This document shows positions 1 to 6,115 of a stretch of DNA of 6,609 nucleotides, piece by piece. Numbering within the stretch: position 1 is the first letter of the stretch; every line of letters starts with the position of its first letter. The stretch is from NCBI GenBank assembly GCA_027346205.1, contig DAIESR010000219.1, forward strand, positions 1 to 6,609, read 5' to 3'. The position numbers were made by a program, and so were the translations under genes. This DNA is from Beijerinckiaceae bacterium (lineage in GTDB: Bacteria; Pseudomonadota; Alphaproteobacteria; Rhizobiales; Beijerinckiaceae). Under the pieces are notes generated by a model. The model did no database searches. It saw nothing but the letters and a program-made list of their open reading frames with translations, and was not told where the DNA came from.

Positions 1-25
1 ACACTGAACATCGACGCTTTTTCCT

Positions 26-30
26 AGGAG
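26..30 (+). promoter_or_regulatory. Shine-Dalgarno for the first gene
   Basis: AGGAG lies 6 nt before the ATG at 37 and 9 nt before a second, adjacent ATG at 40. Both spacings work, so the first residue is uncertain by one codon. The promoter lies outside the window. Confidence 0.7.
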
Positions 31-36
31 ACGAAC

Positions 37-462
37 ATGATGACGACAGCACCAGAAAAGGCCCATGGCGTGAAGCTCACGGAAAAAGATTTTCCGCCGA
101 ACTTCCGGCGCATTCGCCTCGAACTGGCACGTGAAAAAGGCCATCCTGTCGGCAGCGCCAGCAGCGGCTATCTCATCGTCGCGCCGCTCGATGCCAACGC
201 ACATCTCGACAGTGCCACTTGGCGTCAGCACCGCGACCTCTGCCGGGTCATCCGCTTCCGGCCCGATGAGGCCGATGATATCGGCCATCTTATTCGCCGG
301 CCGAATGGAAGCTGGGCTTTCCATTACGATCTCGAAGGAACAATCGACGACGAAGCCGGCCATCGCCTCGAAAACGAAAGCTTCGTCACTGGCGAATATG
401 TCTCGATCATGGAAGAGCATGGCACCCGCACTTTCCAAGTCGCATCTGTCGAGCATATTTAG
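37..462 (+). CDS. conserved-type small protein of unknown function (141 aa)
   Basis: I do not recognise a characterised family. The reading frame is supported by a good Shine-Dalgarno and a protein-like composition: a charged N-terminus, a hydrophobic strand (GYLIVAPLD, about residues 44-52), a WRQH...CRVIRF segment (about 62-75), a RRPNGSWAFHYD segment (about 87-98) and a C-terminal GEYVSI strand (about 119-124). The alternating strands suggest a small compact beta-rich cytoplasmic protein. There is no signal peptide, membrane segment or metal-binding cluster. It precedes the alcohol dehydrogenase on the same strand with a 99-nt gap, so the two may be co-transcribed. From memory, similar hypothetical proteins occur in Rhizobiales, but I cannot verify this here. 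No function is proposed. Confidence 0.75.
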   Translation: MMTTAPEKAHGVKLTEKDFPPNFRRIRLELAREKGHPVGSASSGYLIVAPLDANAHLDSATWRQHRDLCRVIRFRPDEADDIGHLIRRPNGSWAFHYDLEGTIDDEAGHRLENESFVTGEYVSIMEEHGTRTFQVASVEHI

Positions 463-561
463 CAGGCAGCGTTTCGAGGCCATGAGGCAGCGGCGCTTTC
501 CTGCGTCGCAGCCATCGGTTCGTGCTCGCGCACGGACCGAAAACTCCTCTGGACGATCCTT

Positions 562-1554
562 ATGCATGCAATGGTGTTGTCGGCAATCGGACAGCCCCTC
601 GTCTGGCAGGAACGGCCCGATCCGCAGCCGCGTGATGGCGAAATCCGAGTCGCCGTCACCGCCTGCGGCGTCTGCCGCACCGATTTGCATGTGGTCGACG
701 GCGAATTGCCCAATCCCCGGCTGCCCATGATTCCCGGCCATGAAATCGTCGGCCGGATCGATGCGATCGGATCAGGCGTCAAAGAGTTGGAGCTGGGCAT
801 GCGCGTCGGCATCCCGTGGCTCGGCCATACATGCGGCCATTGCCCCTATTGCCTGTCGGGACATGAAAACCTCTGCGACGCGCCGCTCTTCACCGGCTAC
901 ACGCGCGACGGCGGCTACGCCACGCGCGTCGTCGCCGATGCGCAATATGTGTTTCCGCTCGGCGAAAAGGGACGCGATCAGGATCTCGCTCCGCTGCTCT
1001 GCGCCGGGCTCATCGGCTGGCGCTCACTGGTCATGGCGGGCGACGGCAAAAATCTCGGCCTCTACGGCTTTGGCGCAGCCGCCCATATCATTGCGCAAGT
1101 GGCGCATAAACAAGGCCGCAAGATCTTCGCCTTTACCCGGCCGGGCGATTTGCCTGCGCAGGATTTCGCCCGGCGCCTCGGCGCCGTCTGGGCCGGCGGC
1201 TCGGATGAAACGACGCCTGAGCTGCTCGATGCCGCCATCATCTATGCGCCGATCGGGCCGCTCGTTCCTATAGCGCTCGCTGCGGTGAAGAAAGGCGGCA
1301 CCGTCGTCTGCGCCGGCATTCACATGAGCGATATTCCGAGCTTTCCCTATGATCTCCTCTGGGAGGAGCGCCGTCTCGTCTCTGTCGCCAATTTGACGCG
1401 CCAGGATGGGCTCGATTTTCTCCGCGTCGCCGCGCAAACGAAAGTCGTTACTGCGACCAAGGGATATCCCCTGAGCGAGGCCAATGAAGCGCTGGCGGAT
1501 CTGCGCGCCGGCCGGTTGCAAGGGGCCGCTGTGCTCATCCCGCCGCGCGAATAG
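562..1554 (+). CDS. zinc-dependent medium-chain alcohol dehydrogenase family protein
   Basis: An MDR-superfamily oxidoreductase of 330 aa, expected to interconvert an alcohol and an aldehyde or ketone with NAD(P)(H) in the cytoplasm; the substrate is unknown. The GroES-like catalytic half carries the probable catalytic zinc ligands C38 (CGVCRTD), H60 (GHEIVG) and C147 (LLCAG), plus a structural zinc cluster C91, C94, C97, C105. The Rossmann half has GFGAAAH (170-175 region), where the last glycine of the usual GxGxxG is alanine. This variant and the short length resemble the 'zinc-binding alcohol dehydrogenase family' TIGR02822 rather than classical AdhP; that assignment is from memory. A TR pair near residues 192-193, where NAD-specific enzymes usually have Asp, may favour NADPH. 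The start at 562 gives MHAMVL, as in relatives, although the Shine-Dalgarno is weak. The gene faces the APH/P-loop gene tail to tail. Confidence 0.93.
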   Translation: MHAMVLSAIGQPLVWQERPDPQPRDGEIRVAVTACGVCRTDLHVVDGELPNPRLPMIPGHEIVGRIDAIGSGVKELELGMRVGIPWLGHTCGHCPYCLSGHENLCDAPLFTGYTRDGGYATRVVADAQYVFPLGEKGRDQDLAPLLCAGLIGWRSLVMAGDGKNLGLYGFGAAAHIIAQVAHKQGRKIFAFTRPGDLPAQDFARRLGAVWAGGSDETTPELLDAAIIYAPIGPLVPIALAAVKKGGTVVCAGIHMSDIPSFPYDLLWEERRLVSVANLTRQDGLDFLRVAAQTKVVTATKGYPLSEANEALADLRAGRLQGAAVLIPPRE

Positions 1555-1556
1555 GG

Positions 1557-1579
1557 AAAAACTCGCGTTTAGCCGCGAG
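1557..1579 (-). terminator. rho-independent terminator of the minus-strand APH/P-loop gene
   Basis: A 6-bp GC stem (1562-1567 with 1574-1579, CTCGCG/CGCGAG) has a 6-nt loop and, read on the minus strand, is followed at once by TTTTT then CCC. It begins 16 nt after the minus-strand stop codon. On the plus strand the stem lacks a T-tract, so termination of the dehydrogenase transcript here would be weaker. The stem is short, so efficiency is uncertain. Confidence 0.65.
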
Positions 1580-1595
1580 GCGCGGAGCCAAGGCA

Positions 1596-3209
1596 TCAAC
1601 CCATTTTGTGCAGCGCCTGCGCCTTCAATTCAGCAAGCGGTAGGCTTGCATCGAGCCTTTCCCAAGTGACGGAACCAAGCTCCCAAGTGAGTTGCTGCTG
1701 CACGATCGCAGCCTTCGCGTCGGAGGCATCATGCGTCCGCGCCTCGACGCGAGCCATAAGAGTTTCGACCGGCGCATCGAGCCAGAAGCCAGTGAACGGT
1801 ACGTTGATCCGCGCCGTGAGCGTTGCGAGCGCGTCGCGCTCTTCGGCTTTGGCATGGACCGCATCGACGATGACGCAATGACCCGCTTTGTGCGCGATCG
1901 CCGCGAGATGGCGCAACCGCTCATAGACCTTGAGCGTGATCTCGGGACGATAGGCCTCGTCCGGCAATTTCTCGCATGCGCCAAAACCGAAGAACCGCTT
2001 GCGCTCGATGTCGCTGCGCAAATGCACGGCACCCGGCGCACGGCCGATCGATGGCGCGAGATCCTTCGCAAGCGTGCTCTTGCCACTGCCGGAGAGCCCA
2101 CCGATGGCTATGAGACGCGCGGGTTTTGCTTCAACAAAAGTCTTCGCCGCTGCAAAGAAGCGCTGCGCTTCTGCGATCCTCGTCTCATACACATTCGATT
2201 CATGCGCATCCGATTCATGCGCATCCGATTCGAGCCGGCAGAGCGCTGCCGTCACGCGGGCACGAATCGCCGCACGTAACGCAAGAAAGAGCGGCATGGC
2301 CGCAAGCCCCTCGAGCGCCGGCTCATTCGCGCGAATACGCCAGAGATAAAAATTGAAGAGACGATTGGCGTGAGCGTGCAGACCTCTTTGCCAAAGGTCC
2401 ATCAAGACGAACGCGAAATCATAGAGGGTGTCACAGGTCGCGATCGAATCGTCGAACTCGATTGCATCGAAGAGAACTGGCCTGTCTTCGTAGAGAACGA
2501 TATTGCGCAAATGCAGATCGCCATGGCAGAGTCGCACATAGCCAGCCGCTTCGCGCGCGACGAGAAGCGGCTCGACCTCGGCGAAAAGGCCAAAGCAGCT
2601 CCGCCGCAGCACACCGACCTCCTCGCCCGGAAAAATGTCGCCTGCCGCCGCAAGCCCGTCGAGCGTGTCCTCGAGCCAGCTGCGCAACATCTGCGTCGCG
2701 CCATGATCGCGCATGGGCGCATGCTCATGCGCAGCCGCGATCGTCTCGGCGAGGGCCGGCATGAGGGTGAGACCGAGCGCGCCCCTACCCGCGAGCCTGT
2801 CGAATGTCTTCGTCTCGTCGAAGCGGCGCAGATGCACGAGCCATTCGACGATCACGCCAGACTCGCCGCCGAGATGCAGGCCCTTGGCGTCGCGTCTTAT
2901 CGGCACTGTGCCGAGATAAAGCTCGGGCGCATTGCGGCGGTTGACGGAGATTTCATTTTCGCAAGCGGCCCTGCGCTTTTCGAGCGTCGAGAAATCCATG
3001 AAAGGGAAGCGGACCGCGCGCTTCATCTTATAGACGTCCGGACCAGCGAGAAACACGATCGCGCCATGCGTGTCGATCCGATCGACGCGCATGGCTGCAT
3101 CCTTCTCGCCTACTACCGCGCCTCCCTGAGACCGATAGGTCTCCGGATTTGCAAGAAAGGCATAGACCTCAGCCTGATCCGCAGCGACCTCGGAGCCGGT
3201 TTCGGTCAT
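1596..3209 (-). CDS. bifunctional APH-like phosphotransferase / P-loop kinase-type ATPase fusion protein
   Basis: A 537-aa two-domain cytoplasmic protein. Residues about 15-320 are an aminoglycoside-phosphotransferase/choline-kinase-like domain, with catalytic-loop motif HGDLHLRN (229-236; D231 and N236 as base and metal ligand) and LFDAIEFDD (247-254) as the metal-binding segment. Residues about 362-537 are a P-loop domain of the gluconate-kinase/zeta-toxin kind, with Walker A GLSGSGKS (371-378), RSD (398-400) and a Walker-B-like VIVDA (446-450). This matches the COG2187 plus COG0645 fusion. Rv2004c of Mycobacterium tuberculosis, a DosR dormancy-regulon gene, is, from memory, of this type. 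The substrate is unknown and antibiotic resistance should not be assumed. The linker contains a tandem ESDAH repeat (327-336). The ATG at 3209 gives a family-like N-terminus; an AAAGGG lies about 10 nt upstream. The BON gene is 129 nt upstream on the same strand, so read-through is possible. Confidence 0.9.
   Translation of the reverse strand: MTETGSEVAADQAEVYAFLANPETYRSQGGAVVGEKDAAMRVDRIDTHGAIVFLAGPDVYKMKRAVRFPFMDFSTLEKRRAACENEISVNRRNAPELYLGTVPIRRDAKGLHLGGESGVIVEWLVHLRRFDETKTFDRLAGRGALGLTLMPALAETIAAAHEHAPMRDHGATQMLRSWLEDTLDGLAAAGDIFPGEEVGVLRRSCFGLFAEVEPLLVAREAAGYVRLCHGDLHLRNIVLYEDRPVLFDAIEFDDSIATCDTLYDFAFVLMDLWQRGLHAHANRLFNFYLWRIRANEPALEGLAAMPLFLALRAAIRARVTAALCRLESDAHESDAHESNVYETRIAEAQRFFAAAKTFVEAKPARLIAIGGLSGSGKSTLAKDLAPSIGRAPGAVHLRSDIERKRFFGFGACEKLPDEAYRPEITLKVYERLRHLAAIAHKAGHCVIVDAVHAKAEERDALATLTARINVPFTGFWLDAPVETLMARVEARTHDASDAKAAIVQQQLTWELGSVTWERLDASLPLAELKAQALHKMG
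2196..2231. repeat. 15-bp in-frame tandem repeat inside the APH/P-loop gene
   Basis: The unit CGATTCATGCGCATC occurs exactly at 2196-2210 and 2211-2225, followed by a partial third copy starting CGATTC. Because the period is 15 bp, copy changes keep the frame; in the protein it appears as ESDAH ESDAH ESNVY in the linker between the two domains. Confidence 0.9.
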
Positions 3210-3235
3210 CTTTCGGCAGCCCTTTTCGACTGTAA

Positions 3236-3281
3236 ATGTCGAGATAATTTCGCGATTCTATAGCCCCTGTCCTCTCGACAT
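3236..3281 (-). promoter_or_regulatory. inverted repeat in the putative promoter of the APH/P-loop gene
   Basis: ATGTCGAGA (3236-3244) and TCTCGACAT (3273-3281) form a perfect 9-bp inverted repeat with a 28-nt spacer. The spacer contains TATAGAAT on the minus strand (3255-3262), a plausible -10 element, but no convincing -35 was found. The pair could be two half-sites for a regulator looping or bridging the promoter. It lies in the 129-nt gap 3210-3338, which also has a 9-bp direct repeat CGGCCACCG (3298-3306, 3312-3320) of unknown meaning. No gene is seen in the gap. Confidence 0.4.
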
Positions 3282-3338
3282 ACGAGCCTCACCGAAGCGG
3301 CCACCGCGCCTCGGCCACCGCTGCAAAGACGACGACGC

Positions 3339-3986
3339 CTAACCCACCGTCACACGATCATCGACCGATTTGACACCCGGTGCGGCACAGACCGCGGTCT
3401 CGAGCACTTCGCGCTCATGCCAAGCGTGGACCTTGCCCTCGAGCGTGACATTGCCATTGCGCACATCGATGGTGATATTGCGCGCCTCGATCACGGCATT
3501 ACGCTTCAAAGCATCTTCAATGCGCTCTTTGATATCGTCGCCCTGCGCACGCGGCTTGATGGTAATCAGATTGGTGACGCCGAGCACTCCGGAAAGCTTG
3601 CGGACATCATCCTCAGCCGCTGTGCGCTGATATTGCCAATCCACCGCGCCGGAGAGCGTAAGCCAGCCCTGCTGCACCTTCACCTGAAGGCTGTCGGCCG
3701 GAACCATCACATCCCAATTCAGCATATTCAACGCGCGCTTGGCGATTTCGTCATCGGCATGCGTATGCGTATGCACTGGCCGCACCTCGATCTCCTCAGC
3801 GATGGCCCGGACGCCGCGCACCCGCTTGACGACCTGCTCGGCCTTGAGCTTTTCGGCATAGGTCGGCACATGGCCGCTCAAAGTCACGATCCCCTCTTCG
3901 ACGGCGACGCCGATGCCGGCGGCATTGAGACTCGGCTCCCATTCGAGTTCGGCAAGAATGTTCTTCCGCAAAAGCTTGTCGTCCAT
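3339..3986 (-). CDS. triple BON-domain protein
   Basis: A 215-aa protein made of three consecutive BON (OsmY/nodulation) domains at about residues 2-70, 78-145 and 149-215. Each shows the alpha-beta pattern ending in a 'V..G.VTL.G.V' strand (EGIVTLSGHV, QGWLTLSGAV, NGNVTLEGKV) and a glycine-containing turn (VRGVRAI, LSGVLGV, APGVKSV). Known BON proteins are linked to membrane or phospholipid association and osmotic or envelope stress. No signal peptide is visible, unlike periplasmic OsmY, so a cytoplasmic location is more likely. A histidine-rich linker HTHTH (72-76) joins domains 1 and 2. The frame stays open upstream to a GTG at 4241, but the ATG at 3986 is preceded by GGAGG at 3994-3998 with 7-nt spacing and starts exactly at the first domain, so it is chosen. 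An FNR/FixK-like box lies upstream and the APH/P-loop gene is downstream on the same strand. Confidence 0.92.
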   Translation of the reverse strand: MDDKLLRKNILAELEWEPSLNAAGIGVAVEEGIVTLSGHVPTYAEKLKAEQVVKRVRGVRAIAEEIEVRPVHTHTHADDEIAKRALNMLNWDVMVPADSLQVKVQQGWLTLSGAVDWQYQRTAAEDDVRKLSGVLGVTNLITIKPRAQGDDIKERIEDALKRNAVIEARNITIDVRNGNVTLEGKVHAWHEREVLETAVCAAPGVKSVDDRVTVG

Positions 3987-3993
3987 GATCTTT

Positions 3994-3998
3994 CCTCC
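3994..3998 (-). promoter_or_regulatory. Shine-Dalgarno that fixes the BON gene start
   Basis: On the minus strand GGAGG, followed by AAAGATC, sits 7 nt before the ATG at 3986. This strong site argues against the longer reading frame that could begin as far up as 4241. Confidence 0.85.
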
Positions 3999-4070
3999 AC
4001 ATTTGCGCAGATCCATGGCGGCGTCACCGCTGGTCGAATGCGAAGATGCGCCGGGCCACGGCAAGTCTCC

Positions 4071-4084
4071 CTGATATAGATCAA
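4071..4084 (-). promoter_or_regulatory. FNR/FixK-type box upstream of the BON gene
   Basis: On the minus strand the site reads TTGATCTATATCAG, matching 9 of the 10 defined bases of the FNR/FixK consensus TTGAT-N4-ATCAA. Its centre is about 91 nt before the BON ATG. If the box acts at -41.5, transcription would begin near 4036 and leave a leader of about 50 nt, a sensible class II arrangement. The matching -10 position (CATCTT) is poor. Low-oxygen activation is inferred from the motif. Confidence 0.6.
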
Positions 4085-4086
4085 GG

Positions 4087-4111
4087 GCCGGCGCCGCCCA
4101 GCGGCGCCGGC
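4087..4111. other. strong GC-only hairpin without T-tract
   Basis: GCCGGCGCCGC (4087-4097) and its perfect complement (4101-4111) form an 11-bp stem with a 3-nt loop. It starts 2 nt from the FNR-type box. No T-tract follows on either strand and no gene ends nearby, so an ordinary terminator role is not supported. It lies in the 227-nt gap 3987-4213, in which no gene is seen. Confidence 0.7.
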
Positions 4112-4169
4112 ATGCCGCTTGCTCTTCCGCTACAACGCCGACGCGCTCGGTGATCGATTCCAAAAGTGC

Positions 4170-4220
4170 AGAGCATGTCCCGGAAAAGTTGATAGACTTT
4201 TCCGACAAAGGACATGCTCT
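4170..4220. repeat. palindromic element, left copy
   Basis: A nested inverted repeat: outer arms AGAGCATGTCC (4170-4180) and GGACATGCTCT (4210-4220), inner arms CGGAAAAGT (4181-4189) and ACTTTTCCG (4196-4204), a 6-nt loop, and an unpaired ACAAA (4205-4209). The 18-bp core at 4187-4204 recurs at 4787-4804. The GAGCATGTCC...AAAAGT style resembles short palindromic repeats scattered between genes in Rhizobiales genomes (from memory). Confidence 0.85.
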
Positions 4221-4243
4221 ATCTATTTGAAACAGAACCACAA

Positions 4244-4768
4244 ATGACCGAAATCAGCGAGGATAAGGCTCGGGAGATTCTCAGCGCCGCTGGCCTCCCG
4301 CCGACGCCTTTCATAGCGGTGACGCCGGAAGGCATCATCATCGCCTCTGGCTATAGCGAGGCACTGGCACGACTGCTGCGGTGGGTGCCAAAGGCAAAAT
4401 GGCGACCGGATAAGAGAGCTTGGTTCGTGCCTTTAGCCGGCGCTGACGCCATGCGCTCGGTGCTTCCGGAAATCATCCGGCTTGCCGAAGCGGCCGTCGA
4501 AGAAAGACGTGAAGAAAAGGCGAACACGGCGAGCGCGGCCAATGCATTCGGCAAGGAATGGCTCGCCGCACTCAGCCAGACGGTAACCAGAGGTAGCGAA
4601 GCTATTGCAGCGCTGACGCAATCTGCTGCCCCGCCCAGCAGCGATCGCCGCGAAATGGAAAATCTCGTCACTTCGCTTCGGGGCGAAGCGGCGAAAGCAA
4701 GGCGTGCTGCGGATCGGCTGGAGGCCTGGCTCGCAAACGCCGCAACGGACGGCAAGAGCAGCCCTTAG
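4244..4768 (+). CDS. HARP-like domain protein without helicase (174 aa)
   Basis: The N-terminal part (about residues 23-80) contains GYSEALARLLRWVPKAKW then RPDKRAWFVPL. This resembles the HARP domain of SMARCAL1-type annealing helicases, whose pattern is roughly 'GY...li..fk..Ps.kYd...k.W.f.L'. In SMARCAL1 the domain helps remodel branched DNA; here no SNF2 motors follow. The rest is alanine-rich and helical, and residues about 134-165 (REMENLVTSL...AADRLEAWL) could form a short coiled coil. No signal peptide or membrane segment is seen. An earlier in-frame ATG at 4214 falls inside the right arm of the upstream palindrome, with AAGGA only 1 nt away, so the ATG at 4244 is preferred although its own Shine-Dalgarno is weak. 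The TAG stop is part of the downstream palindrome. It is convergent with the aminotransferase. The domain call is by eye and the cellular role is unknown. Confidence 0.7.
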   Translation: MTEISEDKAREILSAAGLPPTPFIAVTPEGIIIASGYSEALARLLRWVPKAKWRPDKRAWFVPLAGADAMRSVLPEIIRLAEAAVEERREEKANTASAANAFGKEWLAALSQTVTRGSEAIAALTQSAAPPSSDRREMENLVTSLRGEAAKARRAADRLEAWLANAATDGKSSP

Positions 4769-4816
4769 AGCCTGTTCCGGACAAAGAGTTGATAGACTTT
4801 TCCGGAACAGGCTCTA
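4766..4816. repeat. palindromic element, right copy
   Basis: A perfect 15-bp inverted repeat, TAGAGCCTGTTCCGG (4766-4780) with its complement (4802-4816), encloses a 21-nt loop that contains the same AGTTGATAGACTTTTCCG core, in the same orientation, as the copy at 4170-4220. The first three bases are the stop codon of the HARP-like gene. The structure may act as a shared 3' hairpin for the two convergent genes, but there is no T-tract. Confidence 0.85.
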
Positions 4817-4874
4817 GGCGACTTGAAAGCGGTGCAGGCCCCTAGGGATGGGGAATCTCTGCATTCATGATCCA

Positions 4875-4890
4875 CCATTCGGCTGAATGG
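4875..4890. other. small hairpin 3' of the aminotransferase gene
   Basis: CCATTC (4875-4880) and GAATGG (4885-4890) make a 6-bp stem with a GGCT loop, 10 nt past the aminotransferase stop codon. No T-tract follows, so a terminator role is weakly supported; it might protect the mRNA end. Confidence 0.35.
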
Positions 4891-4900
4891 CTGCTCGCGC

Positions 4901-6112
4901 CTATTCCGCGGCCGCGAGCTTCTGCGCCGGTTTTCTCGCCTGCTCGGCAAGATATTCCATGGCGGCGGACGCCCCTCCCTTGCGATGCGGGATACCGGCG
5001 AGTTCGAGGCCCATTTCGACGCCGCTAAGCGCCCCCATGAGCGTCAAATCATTGGTATCGCCCACATGACCAATGCGTAACACTTTGCCAGCGACTTTGC
5101 CGAGGCCAGCGCCAAGCGCCATGTTGAACGTTTCGAGCACGAGTGCGCGGAAGGCATCGGCATCATGACCGGGCGGCAGCAGCACCGTGGTCACCACCGG
5201 AGAATAATATTTCGGATCGCGGCAGAGCACCTCGAGGCCCCAGGCGACGACCGCGCGACGGGTCGCCTCGCCATGCCGGATGTGCCGCGCGAAGACGTTG
5301 TCGTAACCTTCCTCCTCGAGCATATCGAGAGCGACATCGAGACCGTAGAGAAGATTGGTCGCCGGCGTATAGGGGAAGAAGCCATTGGCATTGTTGGCCA
5401 GCATATCGTCCCAAGCCCAATAGGACTTTGCGAAGCGCGAGGTCTTCGCAGCCTCGAGCGCTTTCTGGCTCACCGCGTTGAAGGCGAGGCCTGGCGGCAG
5501 CATCAGGCCCTTTTGCGACCCGGAGATCGTGACATCGATGCCCCATTCGTCGTGGCGAAGATCGATCGATGCGAGCGAAGAGACGGCATCGACGAAGAAC
5601 AGAGCCGGATGGCCGAGCTTGTCGATGACATTGCGGATCTCAGCCAAAGGCGCGGCCGTGCCACTCGCCGTCTCATTATGGACGACGCAGACGGCCTTGA
5701 TCTCATGCGCGGTGTCTTGCTTGAGCCGGGCCTCGATCTGGGCAGGATCGGCGCCGATGCGCCAGTCGGACTCGATGAACTCCGGCTGCAGGCCGAGCCG
5801 CGTCGCCATCCTCTTCCACAAGGTCGCGAACTGGCCGGTCTCGAACATCAGAACCTTGTCGCCCGGCGAAAGACAATTGACCAGAGCCGATTCCCAGCCG
5901 CCTGTCCCGGAAGCCGGGAAAATGAAAACATTATTTTTAGTCTTGAAAATATTCTTGACCTTCTCGAGCACCCGACGCCCGAGCTTTTGAAATTCCGGCC
6001 CACGATGGTCGATGACCGGCATGTCGATGGCACGCAAAATGCGGTCGGGGATCGGAGTTGGACCGGGAATCTGCAAAAAATGTCGTCCAGAACTCCGAGG
6101 CCTATTGCTCAT
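4901..6112 (-). CDS. sgaA: serine-glyoxylate aminotransferase (class V, PLP-dependent)
   Basis: Transfers the amino group of serine to glyoxylate, giving hydroxypyruvate and glycine: a key step of the serine cycle for formaldehyde assimilation in methylotrophs, and related to photorespiratory enzymes. The 403-aa protein is of usual family length. Visible fold-type I features are the N-terminal FLQIPGPTPIP, the cofactor phosphate loop SGTGGWESA (68-76), HNETASG (145-151), the PLP-ring aspartate D175 in FVDAVSS, the Schiff-base lysine K201 in SGSQKG, and the carboxylate-binding arginine R346 in VLRIGHVGD. Closest alternatives are alanine-glyoxylate or other class V aminotransferases; the serine-glyoxylate call rests on overall resemblance. 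The ATG at 6112 is chosen over a TTG at 6154 because GGGAGGG sits 8 nt before it and the longer start would translate that site. No other serine-cycle gene is in the window. The nearest gene downstream is convergent, so it is probably transcribed alone or as the last gene of a unit. Confidence 0.93.
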   Translation of the reverse strand: MSNRPRSSGRHFLQIPGPTPIPDRILRAIDMPVIDHRGPEFQKLGRRVLEKVKNIFKTKNNVFIFPASGTGGWESALVNCLSPGDKVLMFETGQFATLWKRMATRLGLQPEFIESDWRIGADPAQIEARLKQDTAHEIKAVCVVHNETASGTAAPLAEIRNVIDKLGHPALFFVDAVSSLASIDLRHDEWGIDVTISGSQKGLMLPPGLAFNAVSQKALEAAKTSRFAKSYWAWDDMLANNANGFFPYTPATNLLYGLDVALDMLEEEGYDNVFARHIRHGEATRRAVVAWGLEVLCRDPKYYSPVVTTVLLPPGHDADAFRALVLETFNMALGAGLGKVAGKVLRIGHVGDTNDLTLMGALSGVEMGLELAGIPHRKGGASAAMEYLAEQARKPAQKLAAAE

Positions 6113-6115
6113 AGA

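Noticed and set aside
131..730. Open frame overlapping the first gene and the start of the dehydrogenase
   Set aside because: Serine/alanine/arginine-rich out-of-frame translation; the overlapping frames have a good ribosome site or clear domain motifs.
2300..3209. Aminoglycoside resistance gene
   Set aside because: The APH-like fold is fused to a P-loop domain as in a housekeeping/dormancy family; resistance is not supported.
2370..3263. 297-codon open frame on the plus strand
   Set aside because: Antisense to the APH/P-loop gene, whose catalytic motifs are intact.
3987..4241. N-terminal extension of the BON protein to a GTG at 4241
   Set aside because: It would run through the palindrome, the GC hairpin and the FNR-type box, while a strong Shine-Dalgarno marks 3986.
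4170..4816. CRISPR-like repeat pair
   Set aside because: Only two non-identical palindromes separated by a 550-nt coding interval; not a repeat-spacer array.
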